Shown here: piece by piece, positions 8,378 through 15,444 of the stretch
How the letters are laid out: each line of letters starts with the position of its first letter
Numbering within the stretch: position 1 is the first letter of the stretch
From: Acidobacteriota bacterium
Lineage (GTDB): Bacteria; Acidobacteriota; Terriglobia; Bryobacterales; Bryobacteraceae
Assembly (NCBI GenBank): GCA_005808865.1
Contig: SYKU01000249.1
Span: forward strand, 1 to 40,745
Reading direction: 5' to 3'
Length of the DNA stretch: 40,745 nucleotides
The notes under the pieces: generated by a model
The model's database searches: none
What the model saw: only the letters and a program-made list of their open reading frames with translations
What the model was told of the DNA's origin: nothing
Made by a program: the position numbers and the translations under genes

Positions 8378-9525
8378 TCAAGGTCGAAGTGAGATTGGCG
8401 CTGCTATTTGCCGCCTTCGTTGCTTTTGCAGCCGAACCTGGGGCGCCGCTACCGGGCGTCACCTCCGCCCAACTCGAACTGTTTCGTTTGGGGCAGGAGG
8501 ATTTCAACGAAGTTGAAACCGCCCAGGAAGGTCTTGGCCCCGTTTTCAATGGGACAAGCTGCGGACAGTGCCATAGTGTGCCGGCGATCGGCGGGATCGC
8601 TACGATGACGGAGGTGCGCGCGGGCCACGTCGACGCCGACGGCAAGTTCACGGCGCTTAACGGGGAAACGCTCTTTAGCGTATTCTCAATCGGCAAGCAC
8701 GAATGCCAGATTCAGATTCCGCGGGAAGCGAACGTGATTGCGCGGCGTGTCCCGACTCCGCTATTCGGCGCCGGGTTGATCGAGGCGATTCCCGACGCGG
8801 CCATTCTTGCGCTTGAGAAACCCGTGGGTAACGCCGACGGTGTGAAGGGGCGCGCGTCGCGCGTCACCGACATTGCCACGCGTCAACCCCGCATCGGGCG
8901 CTTTGGCTGGAAAGCCCAACATGCGACGCTGCTCGCATTCTCGGCCGACGCCTATCGCAATGAAATGGGAATCACCAGCGACCTGTTCCCGGACGAGCTG
9001 TCACCCGGTCTTACCGCGCGCCAACTGAAACTCTGCGATTTGAAACCGGATCCGGAAGACGTCCGCAGCCGGGTGACCGGCCTGCGGGCCATCGACAATT
9101 TCGAGAATTTCATGAAATTCCTCGCGCCGCTCGATCGTGGGGCAGCGGGACCCGACGACGACGCTGGTGAGCGGCTTTTCGCCGCCGTTGGGTGCGCCGC
9201 GTGCCACGTTCCGTCGATGACCACGGGGCCGAGCGCGAATCCGCTGTTCGATCGCAAGCGCGTTAACCTCTACTCGGACCTCCTGCTTCACGACGTGGGC
9301 ACGGGCGACGGCATCGAACAGGCGGACGCGAGCGGCGACGAGATGCGAACCCCTCCGCTGTGGGGACTACGTTTCAGACGTCCGCTCCTTCACGACGGCA
9401 GCGCCGCAACGGCGCTCGAAGCGATCCGCCGGCATGGCGCGGAAGCGGAGGCGGCCCGCTCGCGATTCCTGGCGCTCGAACCGGTGGAACAAGGAAATCT
9501 GCTGGCGTTCCTCGGTTCGCTTTGA
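8374..9525 (+). CDS. Dihaem oxidoreductase, DUF1111 family (cytochrome c peroxidase-like)
   Basis: A 383-residue protein with a signal peptide (MIKVEVRLALLFAAFVAFAA) and two haem c sites, C63-GQ-CH67 and C274-AA-CH278. The central phrase IGRFGWKAQHATLLAFSADA with NEMGITSDLFP is the hallmark of the DUF1111 dihaem family, sometimes called thiol oxidoreductase. These periplasmic proteins are related in architecture to dihaem peroxidases; their substrates are mostly unproven. The start ATG at 8374 overlaps the TGA of the cupredoxin gene (ATGA). Being coupled to a CuA-like protein suggests direct electron exchange between the two in the periplasm, with the porin providing access to an external substrate or metal. 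That functional reading is inference. Confidence 0.88.
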   Translation: MIKVEVRLALLFAAFVAFAAEPGAPLPGVTSAQLELFRLGQEDFNEVETAQEGLGPVFNGTSCGQCHSVPAIGGIATMTEVRAGHVDADGKFTALNGETLFSVFSIGKHECQIQIPREANVIARRVPTPLFGAGLIEAIPDAAILALEKPVGNADGVKGRASRVTDIATRQPRIGRFGWKAQHATLLAFSADAYRNEMGITSDLFPDELSPGLTARQLKLCDLKPDPEDVRSRVTGLRAIDNFENFMKFLAPLDRGAAGPDDDAGERLFAAVGCAACHVPSMTTGPSANPLFDRKRVNLYSDLLLHDVGTGDGIEQADASGDEMRTPPLWGLRFRRPLLHDGSAATALEAIRRHGAEAEAARSRFLALEPVEQGNLLAFLGSL

Positions 9526-9944
9526 TACGCCGGCGCTGGCGTTTGCGTGGAATAAGCACGTGACAGCCTCGGTGATCGCCTCCGTTCCCAGGAAGCGAAA
9601 GGAGCGAACCTCGGTATCATACTGATCCGGTGAGCCAGTTCTGGCACCACAGAGTCGCGGCCCGGGCGTCAGGAAGCGGGTCAATGACATCGTTCCGCTT
9701 CGGACTTGCGTATGTGAATACCGAAGTTGCGCCATTCCAGCCCGAAGTGATCGCTGCCGCCCAGCACTCTCCGCGATCAGGGGAGAACGGCTGGAGAACG
9801 CGATTGCCTGCCTTTCGCCGTGATCAAGCCCTGCGGCTTTGTGGAAGCGCTCACCACGGATCATTCTACGAACATCTCTGCATATTGACCCCGCACCCTT
9901 ACGCGCGACAGGCCTACGTGGCCTCCCTGACAGCCCGTCAACCC
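9526..9944. other. Intergenic region without a confident gene
   Basis: About 420 bases between the dihaem gene and the ccsA-like fragment. Several short open frames exist on both strands. None has a ribosome-binding site with a protein-like product. On the minus strand at about 9725-9775 a stretch reads GGSDHFGLEWRNFGI, which looks protein-like but is closed by stops on both sides, so it may be a relic. No hairpin terminator was recognised. Confidence 0.4.
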
Positions 9945-10050
9945 TCACCCGAGATACTGAAATTCTCGAACGGCACACTCCAGGCCCCATGACAAAACTG
10001 AGTGTACTCTGATGCGGCTCGTACCTGTTCGTGTTTGGCCATACAAGATC
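9945..10050 (+). pseudogene. Truncated duplicate of the promoter and 5' end of the CcsA/HemX-like gene
   Basis: Bases 9985-10010 (CCATGACAAAACTGAGTGTA, continuing CTCTGATGCGG) match the start of the intact gene at 10168 (CCATGGCGGAACTGAGTGTA, continuing CTTTGGCTGCGG). The next bases (CTCGTACCTGTTCGTGT then ACAAGATCGAGTCG) match 10412-10454 of the same gene. About 218 bases of the parent are missing between them, with CGG at the junction in both places. Upstream, GATACTGAA at about 9951 parallels the -10 region ATATACTGAA of the intact gene. The copy is therefore a partial tandem duplication with an internal deletion, now non-coding because a TGA falls soon after the ATG. Confidence 0.7.
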
Positions 10051-10133
10051 GAGTCGGTCGCGGCCGGCTTGCCTTCCTTCACTGTGCCGGGGTGAATTCC
10101 CGCCTACGCATCCAGCGCTCCAACCCCGCACGA

Positions 10134-10139
10134 TATACT
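10134..10139 (+). promoter_or_regulatory. Candidate -10 box (TATACT) for the hem operon
   Basis: TATACT, followed by GA, lies 30 bases before the ATG of the first gene of the hem operon. It is preserved in altered form in the upstream duplicate. A convincing -35 was not found at the expected distance. Confidence 0.4.
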
Positions 10140-10168
10140 GAAACGTTGACCGGCGCACGCAAAACTCC

Positions 10169-10987
10169 ATGGCGGAACTGAGTGTACTTTGGCTGCGGAC
10201 GGCCGCCGCTCTCTACGCGCTCGGCCTGCTGCACGGGATCGTCACGCTGGTCCGGAAGCGCGACCATCTGTTCCGTCCAGCACTCGTCGCTTTCGGTTTC
10301 GCCGCGCTGCTCCACCTCGTTTCGATCGTCGAAGAAGGCGCTCTCTCCGGCTCGCTGCCCGTTAACAACATCTACGAATCGCTCTCGCTGTGCGCGATGA
10401 TTATCGCCGGCTCGTACCTGTTCGTGTATTGGCGCTACAAGATCGAATCGCTCAGCGTATTCGTTTTTCCGGTCGTCTTCATTATGACCCTGATGGGCAC
10501 GTTCGGGAACCCCATTGACGTCCACACCAGCCCCGAGGTTCGCAGCACCTGGCTCGCCATCCACATCGTCCTCGTGCTGCTCGGCTACGCGGCGCTGCTG
10601 TTTACCGCGGTCGCGTCCGTGCTCTATCTCTTTCAGGAACGAGAACTCAAACGAAAGAAGCCTCGCAACTTCTATTACAAGCTGCCGCCGCTGGGCGATC
10701 TCGACGACCTGATCTCGCGCTCCATGGCCTTCGGCTTCGTGTTCATCACGCTTGGAATCGTGGTCGGAAGCACGTGGGCATTCGTCGAGTGGGGTACCGG
10801 CTGGATCGGCGAGCCGCGAATCGGGATCTCTATTGCCACCTGGGCCATCTACCTGGCGATGGTGTTTCTGCGCGTTAACGCCGGATGGCGCGGGAGAAAA
10901 GCGGCATTGCTCTCGATCGCCGCGCTCTGCTGCTCCGCCATCACCTGGGCAGCGCACAGCGGCCTGCGGCTGGGTGGGACGCAATGA
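10169..10987 (+). CDS. HemX/CcsA-like cytochrome c assembly membrane protein
   Basis: A 272-residue membrane protein with about eight hydrophobic helices. The family marks are the conserved histidines in LLHGIVTL, ALLHLVSIVEE and WLAIHIVLVLLGYAALLFTA, and a WWD-like region GSTWAFVEWGTGWIGEP. The Trp-rich loop of true CcsA/ResC haem-handling proteins is only partly kept. Proteins of this type next to hemA are called HemX; related ones hold haem for cytochrome c maturation. The position as first gene of the hem operon fits control of haem synthesis or haem export to the periplasm. The TGA overlaps the start of hemA (ATGA at 10984-10987), so translation is coupled. I leave the symbol empty because HemX and CcsA cannot be separated here. 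Confidence 0.82.
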   Translation: MAELSVLWLRTAAALYALGLLHGIVTLVRKRDHLFRPALVAFGFAALLHLVSIVEEGALSGSLPVNNIYESLSLCAMIIAGSYLFVYWRYKIESLSVFVFPVVFIMTLMGTFGNPIDVHTSPEVRSTWLAIHIVLVLLGYAALLFTAVASVLYLFQERELKRKKPRNFYYKLPPLGDLDDLISRSMAFGFVFITLGIVVGSTWAFVEWGTGWIGEPRIGISIATWAIYLAMVFLRVNAGWRGRKAALLSIAALCCSAITWAAHSGLRLGGTQ

Positions 10988-12249
10988 GAGTTTCTATCAC
11001 CGGCGTCAGCCACAAGTCGGCGCCCGTCGAAGTGCGCGAACGACTGGCGTTTCCCACCGCGGCGCTCGAAGAAGCGGTGGGGAACCTAAAGTCTCGCGAC
11101 GGAGTTTCGGAGGCCGTGATTCTCTCGACGTGCAATCGCGTCGAGATCGCTCTCTCCTGCGAAGACGGCGCGGATTCCGAATTGACTGTGGGGCGGTTCC
11201 TGCTCGAAACGAGGCCTGTCACCTCCGATATGGTGACGCCCTACCTTCAGAGATTCGAGGGACGCGAGGCGATCCATCATCTCTTCCGCGTGGCCGCAAG
11301 CCTCGAATCCATGGTCGTGGGCGAGCCTCAGATTCTCGGCCAGTTGAAGCACGCCTATGCCGTCGCTAAGGCCTCTGGCGCGCTGTCGGGAACGCTTGAA
11401 GGCATTGTGACGCAGGCGTTCCGCGTGGCGAAGCGGGTGAGGTCGGAGACCGGAATCGGACAGATGGCGGTTTCCGTCAGCTACGCGGCGGTGGAGCTGG
11501 CGCGCAAGATTTTCGGATCGCTGGCGTCGCGCGGCGTGCTGATCGTAGGGGCCGGCAAGATGTCGGAACTGGCCGCGAAGCACCTGCTGCGCTCCGGTGC
11601 GTCGCGCATCTTTGTGACGAACCGCACGCACGAACGCGCCCTCGAAATGGCCGCGCTGTTTCATGGCACACCGGTCGAGTACGCGCGATTCCTCGGGATT
11701 CTGCCCGAAGTCGATATCGTGATCACGTCGAGCGGCGCGCCTCACTTCATCATCCGAAAGGAAGACATGCAGCGCGTGATCGCCGCGCGCAAGAACCGCC
11801 CGATGTTCCTCATCGATATCGCGGTGCCGCGAAACATCGAGCCTTCGGTCAACAAGATCGACAACGTATTTCTCTACGACATCGACGACTTGCAGGAAGT
11901 GGTGAACTCGAACGTGCGTGAACGGCAAAAGGAAGCCGACCACGCCGAACGCATCGTATCTCAGGAAGTGGAACGCATGATGGCGCGCCTCAAGGTGCAG
12001 GAGATCGCGCCGACCATCGTGAACCTGCAGGCGCAGCTGGAACAGATTCGCGCCGCGGAAATGGAGAAAATGAGGCGGAAGCTCGGTCCGCTCACGCCGC
12101 AGATGGAAGAGGCGCTTGAGGGCATGACGCGGGCGCTGATCAACAAGATCGCGCACGGGCCGATCGCGGAACTGCGGAATCAGGCCGGCCAGCCCGACGG
12201 CGCGCTTGTGATCAACGCGATTCGAAAGGTTTTTCATCTTCGTGACTGA
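10984..12249 (+). CDS. hemA: Glutamyl-tRNA reductase HemA
   Basis: This NADPH enzyme reduces glutamyl-tRNA to glutamate-1-semialdehyde, the first committed step of C5-pathway tetrapyrrole synthesis. The 421-residue protein has the N-terminal catalytic segment with Cys50 in ILSTCNRVEI. It also has the signature HLFRVAASLESMVVGEPQIL, the NADPH-binding glycine motif VLIVGAGKMSELAAKHL, and the C-terminal helical dimerisation domain with RERQKEADHAERIV. Length is normal for the family. The ATG at 10984 sits in the ATGA overlap with the upstream membrane protein gene. It overlaps hemC by eight bases at its end. Firm identification. Confidence 0.97.
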   Translation: MRVSITGVSHKSAPVEVRERLAFPTAALEEAVGNLKSRDGVSEAVILSTCNRVEIALSCEDGADSELTVGRFLLETRPVTSDMVTPYLQRFEGREAIHHLFRVAASLESMVVGEPQILGQLKHAYAVAKASGALSGTLEGIVTQAFRVAKRVRSETGIGQMAVSVSYAAVELARKIFGSLASRGVLIVGAGKMSELAAKHLLRSGASRIFVTNRTHERALEMAALFHGTPVEYARFLGILPEVDIVITSSGAPHFIIRKEDMQRVIAARKNRPMFLIDIAVPRNIEPSVNKIDNVFLYDIDDLQEVVNSNVRERQKEADHAERIVSQEVERMMARLKVQEIAPTIVNLQAQLEQIRAAEMEKMRRKLGPLTPQMEEALEGMTRALINKIAHGPIAELRNQAGQPDGALVINAIRKVFHLRD

Positions 12250-13141
12250 GTTGATTATCGGGTCGAGAGGCTCGCAACTGGCGTTGTGGCAGGCGCATTG
12301 GGTGAAGGCGAAGCTTGAGGAATTGGGGCATGCCTGCCGTATCGAAATCATCAAAACCACGGGCGACCGTGTGACGGAGCTGGCGCTCGCCGATACCGGC
12401 ACAAAAGGCCTGTTCACTAAGGAGATCGAGGAAGCGCTACTCGAAAGACGCGTCGATTTGGCGGTGCATAGTTTGAAGGATTTGCCCACCGATCTGCCGG
12501 ACCCGTCGCTTCAACTGGCCGCGATTCCGGCACGCGAAGACCCGTTCGATGCGCTCGTGGGCAAGCGTTTGAACGAACTTCCTCAGGGCGCTCGCGTTGG
12601 TACGAGTTCTCCCAGGCGCGCGGCGCAGCTTCGGCACGAGCGTCCGGATCTGCTCGTCGAATCCGTCCGAGGCAACGTGGACACGCGGCTGAGGAAGCTC
12701 GATGAGGGCCAATTCGCGGCCATCGTTCTGGCTTCCGCCGGACTGCGGAGGCTAGGCTGGGCGTCGCGCATCGCGGAATCGTTCGCGCCGGAAGTGATGT
12801 GTCCCGCGGTGGGACAAGGTGCGCTCGCGATCGAAACGATTAGGGAAAGCGCGGGCGCGGCCGCTTGCGCGGCGCTCGATCACCGCGAGACGCGACTGGC
12901 GGTACAGGCGGAACGCGTTGTGCTCGGAGCGCTCGGCGGTGGGTGCAAAGTGCCAATCGGAGCCTATGCACGCATGGAACAGGGATCGCTACGAATCATG
13001 GCTGTTGTGATTTCACCCGATGGCGCGTCGTTGATTCGCGATTCCGAGGCGGGCGCCGCCACCGATGCGGAAGCGTTGGGACGAAACCTCGCGGCGAAGT
13101 TGCTGGAGCGCGGCGCGGACGAGATTTTGAAGCGCCTATGA
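12242..13141 (+). CDS. hemC: Porphobilinogen deaminase (hydroxymethylbilane synthase) HemC
   Basis: HemC polymerises four porphobilinogen molecules into hydroxymethylbilane. The 299-residue sequence has the N-terminal IIGSRGSQLALWQ, the substrate-side loops KTTGDR and HSLKDLPTDLP, and the arginine motif GTSSPRRAAQL. The cofactor cysteine is Cys235 in GGGCKVPIGAY, where the dipyrromethane cofactor is attached. The start is a GTG at 12242, overlapping the end of hemA. The stop overlaps the start of the fused cobA-hemD gene (ATGA at 13138-13141). The enzyme's product is the substrate of the HemD half of the next protein. Confidence 0.97.
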   Translation: MTELIIGSRGSQLALWQAHWVKAKLEELGHACRIEIIKTTGDRVTELALADTGTKGLFTKEIEEALLERRVDLAVHSLKDLPTDLPDPSLQLAAIPAREDPFDALVGKRLNELPQGARVGTSSPRRAAQLRHERPDLLVESVRGNVDTRLRKLDEGQFAAIVLASAGLRRLGWASRIAESFAPEVMCPAVGQGALAIETIRESAGAAACAALDHRETRLAVQAERVVLGALGGGCKVPIGAYARMEQGSLRIMAVVISPDGASLIRDSEAGAATDAEALGRNLAAKLLERGADEILKRL

Positions 13142-14613
13142 GCAAAGTCTATCTGGTCGGGGCCGGGCCGGGCGACGCGCGCCTCATCACGTGCCGCGGC
13201 CGCGAAGTGCTCGAATCCGCCTCCTGCGTGCTTTACGATCATCTTGTCAGCCAGTCGCTGCTTGATCTTGCGCCGCCAGAAGCTGAGCGAATATACGTAG
13301 GCAAGAAGCGCGCCCTGCACGCGTACACCCAGGAAGAGATCTGCGCGATGCTCATCGACCGCGCCCGCCACGGCGGACGCGTCGTGCGGTTGAAGGGCGG
13401 CGACCCATTCATTTTCGGACGCGGAGGCGAAGAGGCGGAAGCGCTGTTTGACGCGGGGATTCCGTTTGAAGTGGTGCCGGGAGTGACAACGCCGCTCGGA
13501 ATCGCAGCGTACACGGGAGTGCCGCTCACGCACCGCGAGCATACTTCGGTGGTCACGTTTGTCACGGGTCACGATGTCGCGCAGATCGATTGGGAACGCG
13601 TGGGCGGGGCCGACACGCTGGTGCTCTTCATGGGACTCACGAATTTTGCCGGGATCGCGGCGGAAATTGTAAGGCGCGGCCGGTCTCCCGAGACGCCCGC
13701 GATGGTGGTGCGCTGGGCCACTCTACCGTCTCAGCAGACCCTGACGGGGACGCTCGCAACCCTGAGCGACCTGATTCGAGGCGCGAATCTCAAGCCGCCG
13801 GCAACCATCGTGATCGGCGACGTGGTCCGCCTTCGCGAGAAGCTCAACTGGTTTGAGCGCCTGCCGCTGTTCGGCAAACGTATGGCAGTGACGCGCGCCC
13901 GCGGCCAGGCCGACGCGCTCTCCGCGAAATTGAGCGAACTGGGCGCCGAGACCGTCGAGGTTCCGACAATCGAAATCCTCCCCGCCGAAGACTATGGGCC
14001 GCTCGACCGCTCCATCGAATCCCTGCCGGAATACGACTGGCTCGTCTTCACGAGCGCGAACGGTGTACGCTTCTTTCTCGACCGGCTTCGGAAATCCCGC
14101 TTCGATCTTCGCGCCATCCGCGGCCGCATCTGCGCCATAGGACCGGCGACGGGCGCGGCGATCGAGGCCCTTCATTTGAAAGTGGATTTGACGGGACGGG
14201 AGTTTGTCGCGGAGGGATTGTTGGAAGCCTTCGCCGCGCACGATGTCGCGGGCAAACGCATACTGCTCCCGCGGGCGGCCGTCGCGCGCGATATACTTCC
14301 AACCACTCTCAGAGATCGCGGCGCTCTAGTGGACGTCGTCACCGCCTACCGCACGGTATCGCCGGAAGACGCCGCGGAGCGCATCCGTATAGCCTTCGAC
14401 GGTTCGCGAAAACCCCACTGGGTCTTGTTTACCAGTTCCTCGACGGTCGAGAATTTTGTCCGCGCGGCGGGCGCGGCGACGCTCGCGGGAGTGAAAGTGG
14501 CGGTCATCGGCCCAGTAACAGCGTCGACCGCGCGGCGGCACGGAATCGCCATAGACGCGGCCGCTGAAGTCTTCACTGCAGGCGGCCTGATTGATGCAAT
14601 CCTCAGATCGTAA
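13138..14613 (+). CDS. Fused uroporphyrinogen-III methyltransferase and uroporphyrinogen-III synthase (CobA-HemD)
   Basis: A 491-residue two-domain enzyme. Residues 1 to about 240 are an SUMT/CobA methyltransferase: YLVGAGPGD at the start, RLKGGDPFIFGRGGEE near residue 85, PGVTTPLGIAAYTGVPLTHR. This half makes precorrin-2 from uroporphyrinogen III with two SAM. Residues from about 245 to the end are uroporphyrinogen-III synthase (HemD): MAVTRARGQADALSAKL, YDWLVFTSANGVRFF, and HWVLFTSSSTVENFV near the C-terminus. HemD cyclises hydroxymethylbilane made by the preceding gene. The fusion puts the branch-point intermediate directly at the sirohaem/cobalamin branch. Such fusions are known in several phyla. 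HemB and later haem enzymes are not in the window. Confidence 0.95.
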   Translation: MSKVYLVGAGPGDARLITCRGREVLESASCVLYDHLVSQSLLDLAPPEAERIYVGKKRALHAYTQEEICAMLIDRARHGGRVVRLKGGDPFIFGRGGEEAEALFDAGIPFEVVPGVTTPLGIAAYTGVPLTHREHTSVVTFVTGHDVAQIDWERVGGADTLVLFMGLTNFAGIAAEIVRRGRSPETPAMVVRWATLPSQQTLTGTLATLSDLIRGANLKPPATIVIGDVVRLREKLNWFERLPLFGKRMAVTRARGQADALSAKLSELGAETVEVPTIEILPAEDYGPLDRSIESLPEYDWLVFTSANGVRFFLDRLRKSRFDLRAIRGRICAIGPATGAAIEALHLKVDLTGREFVAEGLLEAFAAHDVAGKRILLPRAAVARDILPTTLRDRGALVDVVTAYRTVSPEDAAERIRIAFDGSRKPHWVLFTSSSTVENFVRAAGAATLAGVKVAVIGPVTASTARRHGIAIDAAAEVFTAGGLIDAILRS

Positions 14614-14625
14614 ACATAATTTCCT

Positions 14626-15444
14626 ATGCCCATCTATCAGGTCGTGCTCCTGGCCATCGTGCAGGGAATCACCGAGTTTCTACCGATCAGCAGTTCCGCC
14701 CACCTCTACCTGACGTCGTGGCTGCTCGGCTGGCAGCCCGAAGAGCTGAACTTCGACATCGCGCTGCACGTGGGAACGCTGCTCGCCGTCCTTTTCTATT
14801 TTTTCAAGGCGTGGGTTCAGGTAACAGCCCAGGGGTTGGGCGTCCGTTACGGAAGCGACCCGGAACTGCGCAAGCGGCCAATGCTCCTGTGGTTCCTTGC
14901 GCTTGGCTCGCTTCCCATCGGCGTGCTCGGCTTCAAGTTCAAGGATCAGGCGGAGACTACCTGGCGCAATCCGTTCGTGATGGGCGGAATGCTGGTAGGC
15001 GTAGGAGTCCTGATGTGGATCGCGGAGCGCGTCGGGAAACGCGAGCGCGGAATGGGCGAACTCTCCTGGACCGATAGCGTGGCCATCGGCGCGGCGCAGG
15101 CCCTTGCGATCGTCCCCGGAACGTCGCGGAGCGGCATCACGATCGCGACGGCCCTTTTTCGAGGTCTTGACCGGGACACGGCGGCGCGGTTCTCGTTCCT
15201 GCTTTCGACGCCGGCGATTGCAGGCGCGGCAGCCAAGGCGCTGTACGATTTGATGAAGCAGGGGCACGTCGAGTGGGGTCAGTTCCTCATCGGCGCGGGC
15301 GTAAGCGCGATCACCGGATTCGTCGTCATCGGGTGGTTCCTCCGTCATCTTCAGCGGGGCAACTTGAACATTTTCATTTACTATCGGGTAATTTTTGGCA
15401 TAATAGTGCTTGCTCTGGCTTTCTCCCGCGGCTCAACGGGATGA
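14626..15444 (+). CDS. uppP: Undecaprenyl-diphosphatase UppP (BacA)
   Basis: UppP dephosphorylates undecaprenyl diphosphate to recycle the lipid carrier of peptidoglycan and other envelope polymers, and confers bacitracin resistance. The 272-residue polytopic protein has both family motifs: [14 protein letters not shown] (residues about 14-27) with the catalytic Glu and Ser, and [20 protein letters not shown] (about 164-183) with the key Arg. Length is normal. It begins 12 bases after the cobA-hemD stop. Its last bases overlap the ftsK start (ATGA at 15441-15444), so it belongs to the same transcription unit although its function is unrelated to haem. Confidence 0.96.
   Translation: MPIYQVVLLAIVQGITEFLPISSSAHLYLTSWLLGWQPEELNFDIALHVGTLLAVLFYFFKAWVQVTAQGLGVRYGSDPELRKRPMLLWFLALGSLPIGVLGFKFKDQAETTWRNPFVMGGMLVGVGVLMWIAERVGKRERGMGELSWTDSVAIGAAQALAIVPGTSRSGITIATALFRGLDRDTAARFSFLLSTPAIAGAAAKALYDLMKQGHVEWGQFLIGAGVSAITGFVVIGWFLRHLQRGNLNIFIYYRVIFGIIVLALAFSRGSTG

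Noticed and set aside
9367-10170. 267-codon open frame on the minus strand
   Set aside because: It runs across the end of the dihaem gene and the ccsA-like fragment, with Arg/Ser-rich sequence and no motif; an antisense shadow.
11086-12489. 467-codon open frame opposite hemA and hemC
   Set aside because: Fully antisense to two well-identified genes and rich in Arg and His as expected for a complementary-strand shadow.
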